Below are positions 26,692-42,993 of a DNA stretch of 64,000 bases, in pieces. How positions within the stretch are numbered: the stretch's first letter is position 1; the number at the start of each line of letters is the position of its first letter. Source of the stretch: Trematomus loennbergii (lineage: Eukaryota; Chordata; Actinopteri; Perciformes; Nototheniidae). The notes under the pieces are model-generated. The model did not search any database. It was not told the DNA's origin and saw nothing but the letters and a program-made list of their open reading frames with translations. The position numbers were made by a program, and so were the translations under genes. The stretch spans positions 194,501 to 258,500 of the forward strand of contig JAAOOA010000371.1 of the NCBI GenBank assembly GCA_012861695.1, in the 5' to 3' direction.

Positions 26692-29036
26692 CCTTCAGGT
26701 CAAACTGGAGGTGGTATGGTGTGGATTGGTAAAATGAACATTGACGTTTTCTACTGGAGGATGATTGTCAGTGCTGTGGAGCAAAAACAACCATGTCCGG
26801 AGCCTCATTATCCTGCTTACTGCTGCATGCTGGCTGAAGGAGAGGGCTCACACTGAGCAGCACTGAACTCTGGGTGTTTGGGGCTTACAGAGCTCTGAAG
26901 AGCAGGACCTTCTGTTCACTGTTTGCTGAGTGATGGATGGAGCTCATCGCTATTCAGGGTCTCTGTCCCGGACTCTTTGTTATTCAGTAAAACAGTAAAG
27001 AAGTGGACAATGCAGGTGAAAGAGCTATGACCCCCCCTCTCAGTCACAGCAAAGACTGAAGGCTTCAAACCTGGAGAGATTTAAGAAATGCCGTCAAACT
27101 CACCATTTGTCATTTCAGTAAAATGATAGACTTTACAGAGTCCGGACGGATGGATGGGCCAGAGGGTGAGTGATGGGTGTCCAGGAGGATATCTGATCCA
27201 AATGAAAAGATATTCCCCATCACTCAAATGTCAGAGTAATGGCTTCCTTTGTGCTCGAAATTTTGTGCGACTTTCCTTCTTTATTGTTTCACCTGAGGCT
27301 GAAATTCTCTTTTCGGGCCGCTATTACCTTGTTAATGAGGTAATCCAAAGATCCAGTGGAGGTAAAACAGCCGTGTCACCTCCATTCCTCATTAACATTT
27401 AATCTCTTACCAGAAAAACATCCTCGTCATGCGTGGAAGGGCTCTTGTCTTGTCTTGTCTAATATTTTCAGATGTTTAGGAGTTGTTGTTTTCTCTGCTG
27501 ATGCCAAATTCAGAAAGGTCAGAGGAAACCGTTTGCCCTGGATTAGACGTCAAAGCTGACAGAAGTGAAAGGAGGTGCGTTTGTTTTTGTGTAAAGGATG
27601 AAGGTGGAGTGATTTAGTATTCAGGAAAGCTCTCTGTCCGACGCAGGGTCCGTGTCGAGGTTCAGTGGCTGCAGAGTCCAGCAGGTATTCAACATTTAGC
27701 TCCATTTTCCTCTGAGCCCTCTGTGTTAGTGCTCCACCGGCCACAGTGTCAGGGACGTCGGCTCTTAAATGCCAAAGCGGAGGAAAACCTGCCCGATGTT
27801 TTCAAACTGCTCCGCTCCCTCTCTCTGTTGAGAGTTACCTCACCACACATTATCTCCTCAGGGATTAATGCACTCTGCCTCGGAGAGCCTTCCCTCTCAT
27901 TTCCCCTCTTCAGACGACTGTAATTCGTCCCCCCCCACAGTAACAAGTGTCTGTCAGGTCAACGGCTGCAGGGATAACGACTATCAGGAGGACCTCCAGG
28001 GGAACAAAGAGCTGCAGGCCCTCTGATGAATGTGGAGCAGCTACAGCACATTTAAATTGACATTAAATATGTATGAGGCTCAAACTACTCTATTACTAAT
28101 GATATAAAATACCAACTAAAGAGCCACTGTGAAGCTCAGTCTGTGTAATGCGGCTGTACGTCAGGATTCTTAATGATATCTGCCGTAACAAAGTGTCCTG
28201 AATTGACTCCAGACTCAGTTAGTACCAGATCATTTCACCATCAGAGAGAAACTGCTCAGAGCCGCTGAGGCCAAGCTGGAGGCGGGCTGAAGTTTTCAAG
28301 CAGAAGCACTGTAACTTTTAAAATATAAAACTGTTGATGATATAAGTCTTAAGCCTGCATCTACTTTAGGAACAGGAATAACAACTTACTTGTTATTTCT
28401 TTACAAAGTACACATCGTTACTCTTCTTTTTGCTCTGGTTTGGTCTCTACACCAATAACTAAATACTAGGACATATATTTGACCCGTCATCTGTACCATG
28501 GCCACATGCTCAATGATGCACCTTACAGTTGAGCTATACAAGTAGTTATCAGCTCTTCAGGCACTCGTGCAAAGTGAGCCTTTGTTTGGATTTCGATGCA
28601 TGTTTATTCATGCTGTACGGTACTGGTGCGGTAAGTTTGTAGCGACAATAAAGAAAGATTTAGAGCAATAATTCATTACATATTAAAGAAGTCCTGTTGG
28701 ATATGGGACAATACTAAAGAAATCCAATCTCCACATTATAGGTTTTCTAAGAATTTCAATATATTTCTGCTTAAAATGTTTCTCACTGTGACCATAAGTG
28801 GCACTGCACAGGAAACCCACCTTAATGTATTGCAACACCTTTCCTAATTTCCAAACTTGGAAAAATAATTAAAATAAAAGTCTTGCTTCTGAGATTTGCT
28901 GCAATTTTAAATATAATCTTGTCCCTGACTATAACCCTTTATAAAAAGTCATTTTATTGTACAGTTATGAGAAAGTAAACAAAAAGTCAGCTCCATTTTG
29001 ATTAGAACTTTTATATTTTCCTAATATTTGGCATAA
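26692..29036. other. Intron 1 sequence, no gene seen
   Basis: No exon, RNA gene, tandem array or recognised repeat was found. A C run lies near 27930. Confidence 0.5.
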
Positions 29037-29415
29037 CAAATCCGGGTACCACTTTACAATGAGACTACCCTTATAAAGGATTCATAAAGGGTTTATAATT
29101 AGGTTATGAATTAGGTTGTAAACACTTTATTAATCATTAAGAACCATTTATAAACCAGTTCTAACATAGTTTTCATACGTCAACACATTCTCACTATTTG
29201 GCAAGATGACTAAGCCAATATAAGACTTATCAGTACAGATAAAAGTGGGCTCACTATTTGGCAAGCAACCGATCACAGTCGCCATGTTATCTCATGTCTT
29301 ATAAAAGCTTATTAAGGATTTATAAAGTGTTCACAACCTAATTAATAAATGAATTACAAACTATTCGTAAACCCTTTATAAGGGTAGTCTTATTGTAAAG
29401 TGGTACCCAAATCCG
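29037..29415. mobile_element. MITE with GGTACC ends and 8-base duplication
   Basis: The octamer CAAATCCG (29037-29044 and 29408-29415) flanks 363 bases with long inverted ends, GGTACCACTTTACAATGAGA and its near-complement at 29382-29407, one mismatch in the first 26 bases. Subterminal TTATAAAGG/CCTTTATAA motifs are repeated. TCACTATTTGGCAAG occurs twice inside (about 29190 and 29250). An 8-base duplication suggests hAT, although the GGTACC end is not the classical one. Confidence 0.85.
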
Positions 29416-30036
29416 TCATATATTTGCTGACATTTTCAAGGGTACACTTCAGAATGGCTAGGATGTCAAATTTGAAGTAATTTCACGATCTCGCTTCAAT
29501 ATCTCAAACTAAATTGAAAAGTAGGCAGTCAGGCCACCAACTGTTGCAGGTAAAGAACAACTGATGCATGTCATTACAAAATGAGATAGACCATAGGGTC
29601 ACAGTTCAGCTAGAAAATGTTTGAATGCTGTTGTGAAATCGGTCATATTTGAATTAATGGAGGGTATTCCTCTTTTGAAAAAGTGAAATCATGGTTGGTG
29701 GATACTGAGAGGCAGATGAAGGCCTTGTGCTGTTGAGATGAAGCACACTAATGTTGACGGAGTAATGGAAGCTAAAGCGTTGTCAGAGTTGTGTGCAGGG
29801 GTCGGAGCGAGCGTGAGTCATAGTAATTGGCTCTTATCTCAGCGGTGGAGAACAACATCCATTAACAGCTTTAGATGGAGGCAGAGCTAGATTACAGAGG
29901 GGAAGCTGTGAATACTTATTGAGCTGAAACTCTGTGTGTGTTGCTCGTACAATAACATGTGTCTTTTACTGTGAGGTCTACTATGTCTCCAGGTAGTGGA
30001 AATTGTTTCATTTGATCATTTTTATACTTAATTGTT
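29416..30036. other. Intron 1 sequence, no gene seen
   Basis: No exon, RNA gene or repeat is recognised. Confidence 0.5.
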
Positions 30037-30503
30037 CAGGGTTCTTACGGTCATGAAAAACCTGGAAAAGTCATGGAAATTCAAAAAGCTAATTCCAGGC
30101 CCTGGAAAAGTTTGGAAAAGTCATGGAAATGTAACTAAAGTTGCATCAAATATAATTTATATTTTATCTAATCGCCGAAATAGTAATACTATAATGATAA
30201 TAAATACTGTATCGTATAGTAATGAAACATAAAATGGCATTTAACTGTCGAGGTATTTTGCTGGTGAGAGATTTTAGTTGCTTTAGCGTGTAGAAGCTAT
30301 AAGCCTACTATTTGATTTGTTTTAGATAGGCACAACATGTTTCATATGCAGACCTTATTTTCCTGTTCCATGTTAAAATAAACCATTTTCAGTGGTACGC
30401 TGAGAAAGAGTCGTGTTTTTGGTCATGGAAAATTAGGTAAAGGTCATGGAGAAGTCATGGAAAAGTCATTGAAAATCATTGGTGAAAAAGTGTATGAACC
30501 CTG
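30037..30503. mobile_element. hAT-like MITE rich in GTCATGGAAA
   Basis: Short inverted ends CAGGGTTCTTACGG and, reversed, CAGGGTTCATACAC bound 467 bases. Both subterminal regions carry tandem AAAAGTCATGGAAA-type motifs (30060-30130 and 30420-30480). Flanks share ATTGTT (30031-30036 and 30504-30509), a possible partly kept target duplication. Confidence 0.75.
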
Positions 30504-34270
<3,767 letters not shown>

Positions 34271-35393
34271 TTAACCCCAGCGGGGGCTACAGGCTTTTTT
34301 TTCACAAAACTGTGTCTCAGGGCTTCTTAACATTTAACAACCTATTAATGTCTCATACCCACTTAACGGGAAGAAACTCAGCTAACTGACGATATTAACT
34401 ATTTGTAGCTAAACAAAACACAAGTCTAACGCCGAGCCTCTGAATTAGCACTAAGCGAAAAATGCTAGCGCACTTAGCACAGAACTCACGGTAGAAATAT
34501 TGTATACTTCATCGGTTCTGCACAAACAAGATATCAAATGAAAGGTTACAATGGTATAAGTATCATCACTCCACGACCAGAACTCGCGGCAGCGAAGGCG
34601 AAACCAGACAACACACACTTAGCTTTACGGGGCCAAAACGGCAAATACGTCTTACCTTTGCTGTTTTCTGATCAAAAGTTGTGTTCAATGGCATTAAAAC
34701 GCATACAAACGCTGCTGAAGGTTAATCCAATGTGTCTGTGTCACTTTGAAATATTACTGATAATCCATCATAAGATTTTTGTCAAAAACTGAGATTTCAT
34801 ATAGAGTGTATGAGAGCTACAATCCTGCTTCCGGTTTTGGGCATGCTGCGCTCATTCACCAATGGTAATGTTTAGATGGATTTTAGGAACTTCCCCTCGA
34901 TTCTATTGGCTCTAACGGTTCAAAAGAGGTGTCAATCATCAAATCGACCGACGGGTTCCAGAGATATGGAAAATGCACCCAAATGACCCCAGAAGTGGGT
35001 TTCTTTTTCTAAACCTCTCTAAAAAGGTCAAATGTAACTTGTTTTGCATCAATCTTGATACAGGGTACTTATTATATGTTATAGTTTGGATTCCTAAAGC
35101 TTTTAGTCTACTATCCCATCATTCAAGGGTGGTTTTCACTATAAGTTGTGTTTTTTTTGGACGGAAACTATAATTTACATTTTTTTACTATGTTCAATCT
35201 GAATTTCCTTAAAAATAAAAAAATGCTATATTGATTCTGAATCTTCTACATCCAACTCACAGGTTTATCATTGCTTTGAGAACAAAGATTATTAATTTAC
35301 CCCTTTTAGAAGTGAAGTTATAGTCATTTGTTTCTGGGCATGTCATTTTCGAGCCTGAGACCTGAAAAACAGGCTCGGGTCTTAACAGGTTAA
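34271..35393 (+). mobile_element. piggyBac MITE, copy d
   Basis: TTAA at 34271-34274 and 35390-35393 flank the element. The right end is the family end, reversed CCTGTTAAGACCCGAGCCTG with the hairpin; the left end (CCCCAGCGGGGGC) has diverged from CCTSTTAAGCCC. Internal blocks (GGTTAATCCAATGTGTCTGT near 34720) match copy a near 6500 in reverse, showing it is a deletion derivative of the same family. Confidence 0.85.
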
Positions 35394-35850
35394 CAAACAA
35401 CTTCCCAACAGTGGTAGCTTTCAGGCATTACCCTAATCTAGCCTTAGCATGTAGAGTAGTAAGATAAGGAAAGCTGTGTGTGTCATATTTCCTCCTCAGC
35501 AACATTCATGGTGCAGATTCCCGGAGAGCGTTTCCAGCTGCTCGCTGAGGAAATCAATGAATATATGAAACATCTCCATCTCATTTCCATCCCCTGCTGC
35601 TGCCTCCTCCAGCCGCTCTCTGAGGAGCAGCTCGCTCTCTATTCATTTAGCCTCTAAGTGAGCAGGGATTAACAGTTTTGGAATACCACTGACACAGCAT
35701 CTTTACCAAGGATTTAATCAGACAGTCAGCTGGAATCCATAACATTACACACATTCAGAAGCATCCAGGTAATGGTTACGTGAATATGTTGTTTTCATAG
35801 ATGTAGCAATAGACCATAGCTCCACATTTCATGACACAAAACATTGAATA
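35394..35850. other. Intron 2 sequence, no gene seen
   Basis: No exon or repeat is recognised. Confidence 0.5.
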
Positions 35851-36336
35851 TTAAAGTGGACCTATCATGCTATATTTGAATAATATAGTGTAGGACCATA
35901 CCTATATAGGCATATTTATACCTTTTTTTTTTCAAAATACCAAACAGATCATGCATTTTAGCCATGCCTCATTTTGCTCAATTTGACCATTTCTAGCTCT
36001 GGGCAGATTCTGTGAGAACAGCACCACCTACAGGCCTGGCATATGTACTACAGCGTCTCCAGCGCTTTCGAACGGCAATGGCCGTGGCTGTCTCCTCCTG
36101 ATTGGTGGAGTTGGCCCAATAGCCGTAGCGCCACCGTCCTGACGTCAGGACAGTGTTCACATCTGGATCAGTTTTTATCAGATCCGTTGCAGCCCCTTTT
36201 TTAGAGATTTGGGTATGGAGGAAAATAGAGAGGGTTGTGTTTTCTGACACTTGGTGAGTTCCCTGGAACACCGGGGACACATATTCATGTGTAAAAGACG
36301 TACAAAAGTGCATTTAGCATGATAGGTCCCCTTTAA
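35851..36336 (-). mobile_element. Kolobok-like element, family B copy 3
   Basis: TTAA at 35851-35854 and 36333-36336 flank ends AGTGGACCTATCATGC and, reversed, AGGGGACCTATCATGC. Same orientation as 20525-21019 and opposite to 7009-7497. The CRE palindrome is at 36136-36151. Confidence 0.9.
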
Positions 36337-37939
36337 GTAAATATAAGGAATTAGCTTCCTAACAGACATGAGCACTGCAGCAGGATTATATGTATGTTGT
36401 TCTGTCTGTCATATTCTATGGTACAGTATTCAAACAACAGTCGAAAGACACTTATGTACACATCACCTTGAGCGAAATGCTAGCTCAAAATGCTAATGCT
36501 GCCGATTTGACCACGTTTGATTTTTATAATGTTCATCATTCTGGCGTTAGCATACTAATTAGCAGTCGATGCTAGGCTCATGGTCATTATTTATAGTATT
36601 TTTCAGGTATTTTATATAAACCAGATAATTGTACACATTTTGACCTGATTTTAGAGTGAAATGAAAAGTCAGAGGATCGCCAAAGCTATTAAAATCCATC
36701 CTGAGGGTAATATTAATGTTTCCACAAAGTTCTTTGGCAATCCATGCAACTGTTGTTGAGATATTTCAATCGGGATTATTACATTTTTTGAAAGACGATA
36801 AGACTTTTTTTAAACATGTGACACTGCCAAAGGGAAACAGCAACCTCATGTAACCTTTCTCCCACAGAGACACTTTAAATAACCCAGCAGCAGTTTCTCT
36901 CTGCAGTGAGACTGGAGGACGGACATTGTGCTTCAGACTCTGACCTGATGTGTCTGATCACAGAGGAGGCCTGATAGCTCTGGGTCTGACACCAGGAGAG
37001 ATAAAAAGCCCTGAGAGTCTATTGATTGGAGGTGAATGGCCTTTTATCAGGAACCTGAGGAAGAATGAGCTATTTCCCCTTCTCTCTCTCTGGCTCTCCT
37101 CTTCCTCCGTTCTTCCTTAATCTCAACGTGTCTCTGTCTGTCTTCTGTACAGTCTGTTTTTGTAATAATTTGTCACATTTTCATTTTCTCTGGTGCGAAC
37201 TAATTCAGCCACTTCTGTCTTCCTGCCAACTGTTAATAGCAGTGTTCATTTTTTAAACCGTTTCATTCTTCCTGGGCGACGCTGACAGTTATCACTGACT
37301 ACTCTGCAATTATGCTGGAATAGACATGAAAGCGATTATTGTGCCACAGCCATCGCTTTCCCAAAGAGTGAGAGATTAGAACTGACTGTGGTACAATAAC
37401 CAGCTAATCAAGTATCGAGCATACTGTATCTAGTCTTCCTTTGTGACCTCTGGAACGTTCCTCTGCTAACACTACCGCAGTAACACTTACTCTCTAGGGA
37501 CTGCTTCTAGGAGTATTGTAAATGGACTTGTATTTTGGCCAACACACACTCACACATTTGTACACCGTTTGCAGGGATGTTATAGAAGGTGCTTAACTGC
37601 TAATGCTAATTCACACACACTCACACACACCAATGGCTGTGCCGTTGGGACCAATTTGGGACAAGGACACTTCGGCATGAGAATAGGAAGAGTTCGGGAA
37701 TGAACCTGCCGTTCTTGTGTTCAGAGGATGAGCCAATCACTGAGCCATAGACGTCCCGTTCTCTGTGCAATGTGTATTTATTTGTTCTATTCTGGTAGCA
37801 TGACCAAAGCCATACATTTTGGTTATTTGTTGTAATGAATACAACTGTGAACTTTTGAACGCGTGTCTCTTGGCAGCAAAACAGCCTTGGTTTCAATAGA
37901 TCCCAAGAGAGATTTGTTTTGGTTTTCCAGCCTACAACC
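36337..37939. other. Intron 2 sequence, no gene seen
   Basis: No exon, RNA gene or repeat family is recognised. Short CACA runs occur near 37545 and 37615. Confidence 0.5.
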
Positions 37940-38732
37940 TTATGCTGCGTTCACACCGGACGCGATGCGAATATTCGCTTCGCTCTAATCGCTCCTATCG
38001 CATCGCTCTAATCGCTGGAGTTTCACCGCGGCTGCCAGCTGTGTTTACTCGCATCATTCAAACAAGACGCGCTGGCTCGGGAGCTACAACTACAACAAAT
38101 GAACATATTTTACCGTGATTAAATTGTAATACACGTTTCTAAATGATGCCGAAGTAACACATACTGATACCGGTTAGTAACAACCATGAATTAATGCTTT
38201 GACAAGTCTGCAGACAGACGGCAGGGGAAAAACCTTTTAAAATGCTTGTTTTCTGAATGAAGATCGGGTCGACCAGGCTAAGCTAACGTTGTATATTCTC
38301 ATTCCACACATAACAACGGCCTACAGACATAAATAAAGCAGCGACTGTATTCGCCATGGCACAGACAGTCTGTGGTTTGTACTTGTTTAACTTTTGTCCA
38401 GTTTCTGAACAGATATGAGGAGCTGTGAGCTCTGTGCTAACTGCTAACAGCTAACGGCTGATGTTGTGTGGTTGAACGTCAGTGACGGCGGCTGAGATCC
38501 TCACCGCTGATTGGCTTCCGCGAGAACGCGTCACGTGAATTTGACGCTCGAGTTGAAAAAATTGAACTCTCGCGTTTAACGCGGTACCGTTCAATCGCGT
38601 GATTCGCGCGCGTCCACCGCTTCATGCGCGCCGTCGGAGCGAATTCGCGTCTGTCCGCGTCTCTGCATTGACTTTGCATGTAATCGCGCCGCCCCCAAAC
38701 ATCGCATGGCGTCCGGTGTGAACGCAGCATTA
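37940..38732. mobile_element. PIF/Harbinger-like MITE, GC-rich ends
   Basis: Long inverted ends TGCTGCGTTCACACCGGACG and, reversed, TGCTGCGTTCACACCGGACG match over about 22 bases. They are flanked by TTA at 37940-37942 and 38730-38732, the three-base target of PIF/Harbinger elements. Subterminal regions are rich in CGC/GCG motifs. There is no transposase. CpG density is much higher than in the surrounding intron. Confidence 0.88.
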
Positions 38733-38930
38733 CAGTGAAGTCTATCTGGGCAGCGGTTTACATGTAACATCTTTGATAAAGTCACTTCATCTTACCATCA
38801 CCAAGACAGACAAAGTGTATTTGAGTGGACGGTTTAGCAGCAAATGATTGTGCTGTTGGTGTAGAACAAAACCAAAAGGAGACTTTACAATTTGAGGGAT
38901 AATTTGTCTATATATATGTCAGGTATGAGA

Positions 38931-39019
38931 GGCTCTGTGGCGCAATGGACAGCATTGGACTTCTAGTTAATCATTAGAGATGTTATTCAAAGGCTGTGGT
39001 TCGAGTCCCACCAGAGTCG
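38931..39019 (+). pseudogene. tRNA-Arg(TCT) with intron, probably degenerate
   Basis: GGCTCTGTGGCGCAATGGA begins a recognisable tRNA-Arg with acceptor pairing GGCTCTG/CAGAGTC, anticodon TCT, and an intron of about 19 bases after the anticodon, as is normal for this isoacceptor. Against function, the D arm is two bases short (GGACAGCATTGG), and the T arm has GTGG opposite CCCAC, one G short. A TTTT terminator follows at 39020-39024. The one-base loss in a G run could be a sequencing error; the D-arm loss is harder to explain that way. Confidence 0.7.
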
Positions 39020-39567
39020 TTTTATAGGGAGACTGTTAGTGCAGGCTGTAAGGGACAACCTTTCTATCAGAAGGTTGGAGGTACAATGCAGCCAACATGT
39101 TCAGATGTCCTTAGGCAAGATACCTAAGCCCCAAATTGCTTCCCGGAGGCATGTCATCCACAGGATTGAAGTGTCTGTAAGTGGCTTTGGATAAAAGTGT
39201 CAGCTAAGTAACATGCCGAGTAAAAGTTTCTTTCCAAAATGTCTTTCTCAGTGCCCTTTCTGTGTTGTTGCTTTTAGAGAGTGTCTCTCCTGCTTCCTCT
39301 GTAGAGAACCTGCAGTGTTTTCCAGCCAGCTGTTTCTGTCAGTGCTGCGCTGAGCCCATTAGCTTCCTGCTGGACTCTGTGTCCGACTGACAAGTTATCA
39401 TACGGCTGGAATTACCCTCCTGACTCTGTTTTCTCATGCAAATGACTCTGGTCCTGGCACTCATTACAGCCAGTCTGTAACATGCCTTTCCTGCTGATTC
39501 TGCATCGCTGTAAGCTGTGTGTCTCTGTCCCACTTCCTGCCTGGCTTTTCACTACCACCCTGCCTCA

Positions 39568-39646
<79 letters not shown>

Positions 39647-39739
39647 GCTGTCTAATAGAATATTAGGCAGCTCATTCTGAAAACATAATTTCCTTGAGGC
39701 TACATGGTATGGCATTGGTTTTTTTAACAGTACAAGACC
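39020..39739. other. Intron 2 sequence with a LINE/SINE-type tail
   Basis: Directly after the tRNA-Arg copy, 39100-39213 resembles dispersed repeat sequence (TTAGGCAAGATACCTAAGCC, CCCCAAATTGCTTCC) and ends in GGCTTTGGATAAAAGTGTCAG, the tail type seen at the L2 end at 49477. The tRNA copy and this block may form one SINE-like unit, which is inference. The CT array follows at 39571-39641. Confidence 0.4.
39571..39641. repeat. (CT)n microsatellite, about 35 units
   Basis: Uninterrupted CT run, the only long one in the window that is not AC/GT. Confidence 0.97.
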
Positions 39740-39968
39740 CAAGCAACTAGGGATGCCAGAAACTGACCATGATCAAATTCGAAAATCGGACAGCCCTGGC
39801 GAATATTAATCGATTATTCGCCGCCGCGCCCCACCAAGCTTGAAACTAAGCCAGGGAAAAAAAGAAAAACATAAAAAATAATAAAAAAATATATAAATAA
39901 AATCTAATTTTATAAATAATTTTTGATTATGGAGACTGTAACGAATCGCTGGCATCCCTACAAGCAAC
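39740..39968. mobile_element. hAT MITE, family A copy 2
   Basis: An exact 8-base duplication CAAGCAAC (39740-39747 and 39961-39968) flanks 213 bases, TAGGGATGCCAG to CTGGCATCCCTA. It is a shortened version of 10225-10553, lacking about 100 internal bases. Confidence 0.95.
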
Positions 39969-41839
39969 CCAGATATGCCAGATATGAAATAACATCAAAC
40001 ACCTGCATTTGAAACTCTCCAGGCACAACTTGTGTGACCATTTTTTAATAGTTTCCTGCTTTACATTAAAATAGCCGCTATATACAATACAATACATTAC
40101 ATTACAATACCATGACAAACTTTGTCTTTTGTTTTTGACTCATTTACTCATAGTTAGTTACTTTTTACATATCAAAACACATGATAAGATGCAGTACTGT
40201 ACTACACGTTTACAAATATTACTTGTATTTTACAAATCGTTAGTAAATTTGTCCCACATTTAAATGCTACTATGTATTTGGTGGTTATGAAAACAAGATC
40301 ATTTATTAATTTCAATTAATATAATACTATAAAACTTCATCTTAAGTAACATTTTCAATTAAGTATTTTAAGTCCATAGAATTTGTACAAAAAATGTGAG
40401 TACTTCTTCCAGCACTGCTCAGATTGTATGGTAAGGCCTCGATCTGAAAACATACCATCACTTGTGTTTAAATGGCATAGTTGTAACCCAGTCAGCTACC
40501 AATGCGCTCCACATCTCCTCAGGGGGTGTGTTGCTGTTTCCTTCTCCTCTGTTTGCCCGTCTGAGCATTGGTGTCACACTCCTGACCTCCATTACTCTTT
40601 ACTTTCCTCAATGGGTGCCTCTGGGTGCCTTGACAGACACTGGGGCAGAGAAACCATGGAGATCTCTTTGATTCGAAGCGACAGCCGTGACACAAAGTGT
40701 TCGGGCCGCCAGCCATCAGTTCACCTCAATTACATTACTTTCATTTATTCTCTCCGAGTGGACACAGCAAATCTTTGTAGCTCCTCTCTGTCTCGGAGAT
40801 GTTTCCCTCCGATCTCTTTCTTTTCTTCTTCCCCGGTCAAGTCTTCATGAGGAAAGGTCAGAGTGTCTGCTCTGTTCTGTTCTCCTGTCACTGGGCACGG
40901 CTGCTAGTCAAGAGCTTATTAGCTTTGGCCTTTAGCTCTTTAAAGATCAGGCTCCACCAGCAATCAGACCGACACTGATTCCTTTTCACCGCTTAGCATT
41001 TCTCCTCTGCATCCCACCGCACTTTGTTCAGAAGCAATTCTGACTGGCAACAAAAGCTGTTTTCCTTACGTGAAACTCAGGGTTATATGCTGTAATACGT
41101 ATATAGATATACCTTGTATTAGGTCAACACAAGTGGCAGACGGTCTTTAAGAAAGGGGCAATTTCAAGAAACAATATAGTACAAGTGTCTCAGTATAGGA
41201 ACATTCTCTTTCTGTGAGGTATATTATATATACGTTTCAGACAGAGACCACTCCAATGCTCCAACACTCATCAGTCACAAAATAGAAAGTACCATACATC
41301 ATAAAAAGTCATACGAGTCGGATCGTAAAAAGGGTTCAATTTTAGTAGCATTAAAACCCTATCTGCCCATTTTATATTATGAAATCAAATTGAAGTATCT
41401 TGGGTCTAAAGTTAATATTTTGGTCTGAGTTCAGTTCACTGTGAAAAGACTTGGTTGCATTTAGTAAAAAGACAACAAGATGTTTTCATTTCACGTGTAC
41501 AATATTGTGGTTTTATCTCATATAGCATGTCAGAGTGCTTTAAGAAGGCATTTTAATTTGAACTGCATTAGCTGGAGTTCAATCAATTAATATTTACAAC
41601 CCATACTTTTATTCAATGAAGGAGGAAGTCATCACTATTATGATACCAGGAGTATGTGTGGCATGATTGACAGGTCAGAACACCAAAACCATTCTCATTG
41701 GTTTACTCTTATACAATCATTTACCCTGCCTGCCATTACTGAGACATTACGGCAGATATAGCTTACTAATGTATGATCTTAACTGTCGAGTTTTATAAAT
41801 GTGTTGAGCAGGAACTAAGTGCAACTAAACACAAAACCT
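39969..41839. other. Intron 2 sequence, no gene seen
   Basis: A short (ATACA)n-like run lies near 40082. No exon, RNA gene or transposon end is recognised. Confidence 0.5.
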
Positions 41840-41922
41840 TACCAGGAGTGGGGATTGAACCCACGAGGGCTACTGCCCATTGGATCTTAAGTCCAACGCC
41901 TTAACCACTCGGCCATCCTGGT
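41840..41922 (-). tRNA. tRNA-Leu(TAA), copy 1
   Basis: An 83-base class II tRNA on the minus strand. The 7-bp acceptor stem is ACCAGGA/TCCTGGT with discriminator A. The A box is TGGCCGAGTGG. The anticodon arm TTGGA-CTTAAGA-TCCAA gives anticodon TAA. A long variable arm is present, and the T arm is GTGGG/CCCAC with loop TTCAATC. There is no intron. A TTTT stretch follows within a few bases downstream, so polymerase III termination is provided. It differs from copy 3 by one base in the variable arm. Confidence 0.95.
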
Positions 41923-41973
41923 GAGGATGAACAGGAAACAGAAGGTCATGAGAAAATATATTAAGGGGAGACC

Positions 41974-42347
41974 TTAAAGGTGGGGAATGTAATTTATTTC
42001 AGAAACACTTTTTGTTATATTCCATGGAATGCTCTTAACATCCCGATAGCAATGAATATATTAAATGCTTTGACAATAAATACATTAAAAAATATCATCT
42101 GTGGAAGCCGTGGTACTGTAAAAAGCACGACCAATCATCTGAGCCGGCTAAAATAACTGGATGGCCTACCTGCCTGTCAGCCTTCCATCTGTGCACAAAC
42201 TTATCTCGTGCCCTCATTGGTCATGTGCGCGTTCGTGTGTGTTGGAGGAGGGGCTCTGTAAGGAAGGGGCAGATTTTTTCCGGTTGTGTATTTCAAATTC
42301 TAGCGCACTCGAGCTGGTTTCTCCAAAATTACATACCCCACCTTTAA
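41974..42347 (+). mobile_element. Kolobok-like MITE, family A copy 2
   Basis: TTAA at 41974-41977 and 42344-42347 flank ends AGGTGGGG and, reversed, AGGTGGGGTATGTAATTTTG. It matches 1198-1614 and lies between tRNA-Leu copies 1 and 2. Confidence 0.88.
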
Positions 42348-42544
42348 CCACTCAAACTGTGCAAGACGCGATGCAGGAAATGTAAACAAACCCATTAATA
42401 ATTAACTTTTTATATAGAAACTCTACTTTTTCTTATTATTTTTATAATTTTTGGTCGCCGTTTGTTTTGTTCAAGGGACCTGCTTCTCCCTTACAGCGCA
42501 TTTATTATGCAAACAAGTTGCTGTATCTGCAGAAGCTAAGAAAT

Positions 42545-42627
42545 TACCAGGAGTGGGGATTGAACCCACGAAGGCTATTGCCCATTGGATCTTAAGTCCA
42601 ACGCCTTAACCACTCGGCCATCCTGGT
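42545..42627 (-). tRNA. tRNA-Leu(TAA), copy 2
   Basis: 83 bases with all stems as in copy 1. The variable arm/T-stem junction carries TTCG instead of CTCG, the same variant as plus-strand copy 4. It lies in a tandem unit with a shared flank: TCTGCAGAAGCTAAG on the left, and CTGGTGAGGATGAACAG on the right as in copy 1. Only a TTT run lies just past the 3' end. Confidence 0.95.
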
Positions 42628-42655
42628 GAGGATGAACAGTGCATCAAACTGATCT

Positions 42656-42729
42656 ATTGTCAAAGGTCATGAGAAAATATATAAAGCGAATGGATACCTT
42701 AACCATTCAAACTGTGCAAGACACAATGT
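42656..42729. repeat. Inverted repeat partner of 44891-44964
   Basis: From ATTGTCAAAGGTCATGAGAA to TGTGCAAGACACAATGT, present in reverse complement at 44891-44964 with few differences. It lies outside the main palindrome arms but belongs to the same duplicated tRNA neighbourhood. Confidence 0.85.
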
Positions 42730-42910
42730 TAAACAGAGCGAGTCATTATTGACCGTTTTTTATATACAAACTCAACTTCTTTTAACTTTGTCATTTGCTT
42801 ATAATTGCTACCGTATCACCGTTTGTTGGGTTTAAGGGACCTGCTTCTCCCTCACAGTGTAGGGGCATTTCATATGTTGGTTTGTTGGTTTATCTGCAGA
42901 AGCTAAGATT

Positions 42911-42993
42911 TACCAGGAGTGGGGATTGAACCCACGAGGGCTATTGCCCATTGGATCTTAAGTCCAACGCCTTAACCACTCGGCCATCCTGGT
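42911..42993 (-). tRNA. tRNA-Leu(TAA), copy 3
   Basis: 83 bases with intact acceptor, D, anticodon (TAA), variable and T arms. It lies inside the left palindrome arm and is mirrored by copy 4 on the plus strand; the two differ by one base in the variable-arm region. No TTTT lies immediately downstream. Confidence 0.95.

Noticed and set aside
34538..34792. 84-codon frame
   Set aside because: Part of piggyBac copy d that matches non-coding sequence of copy a.
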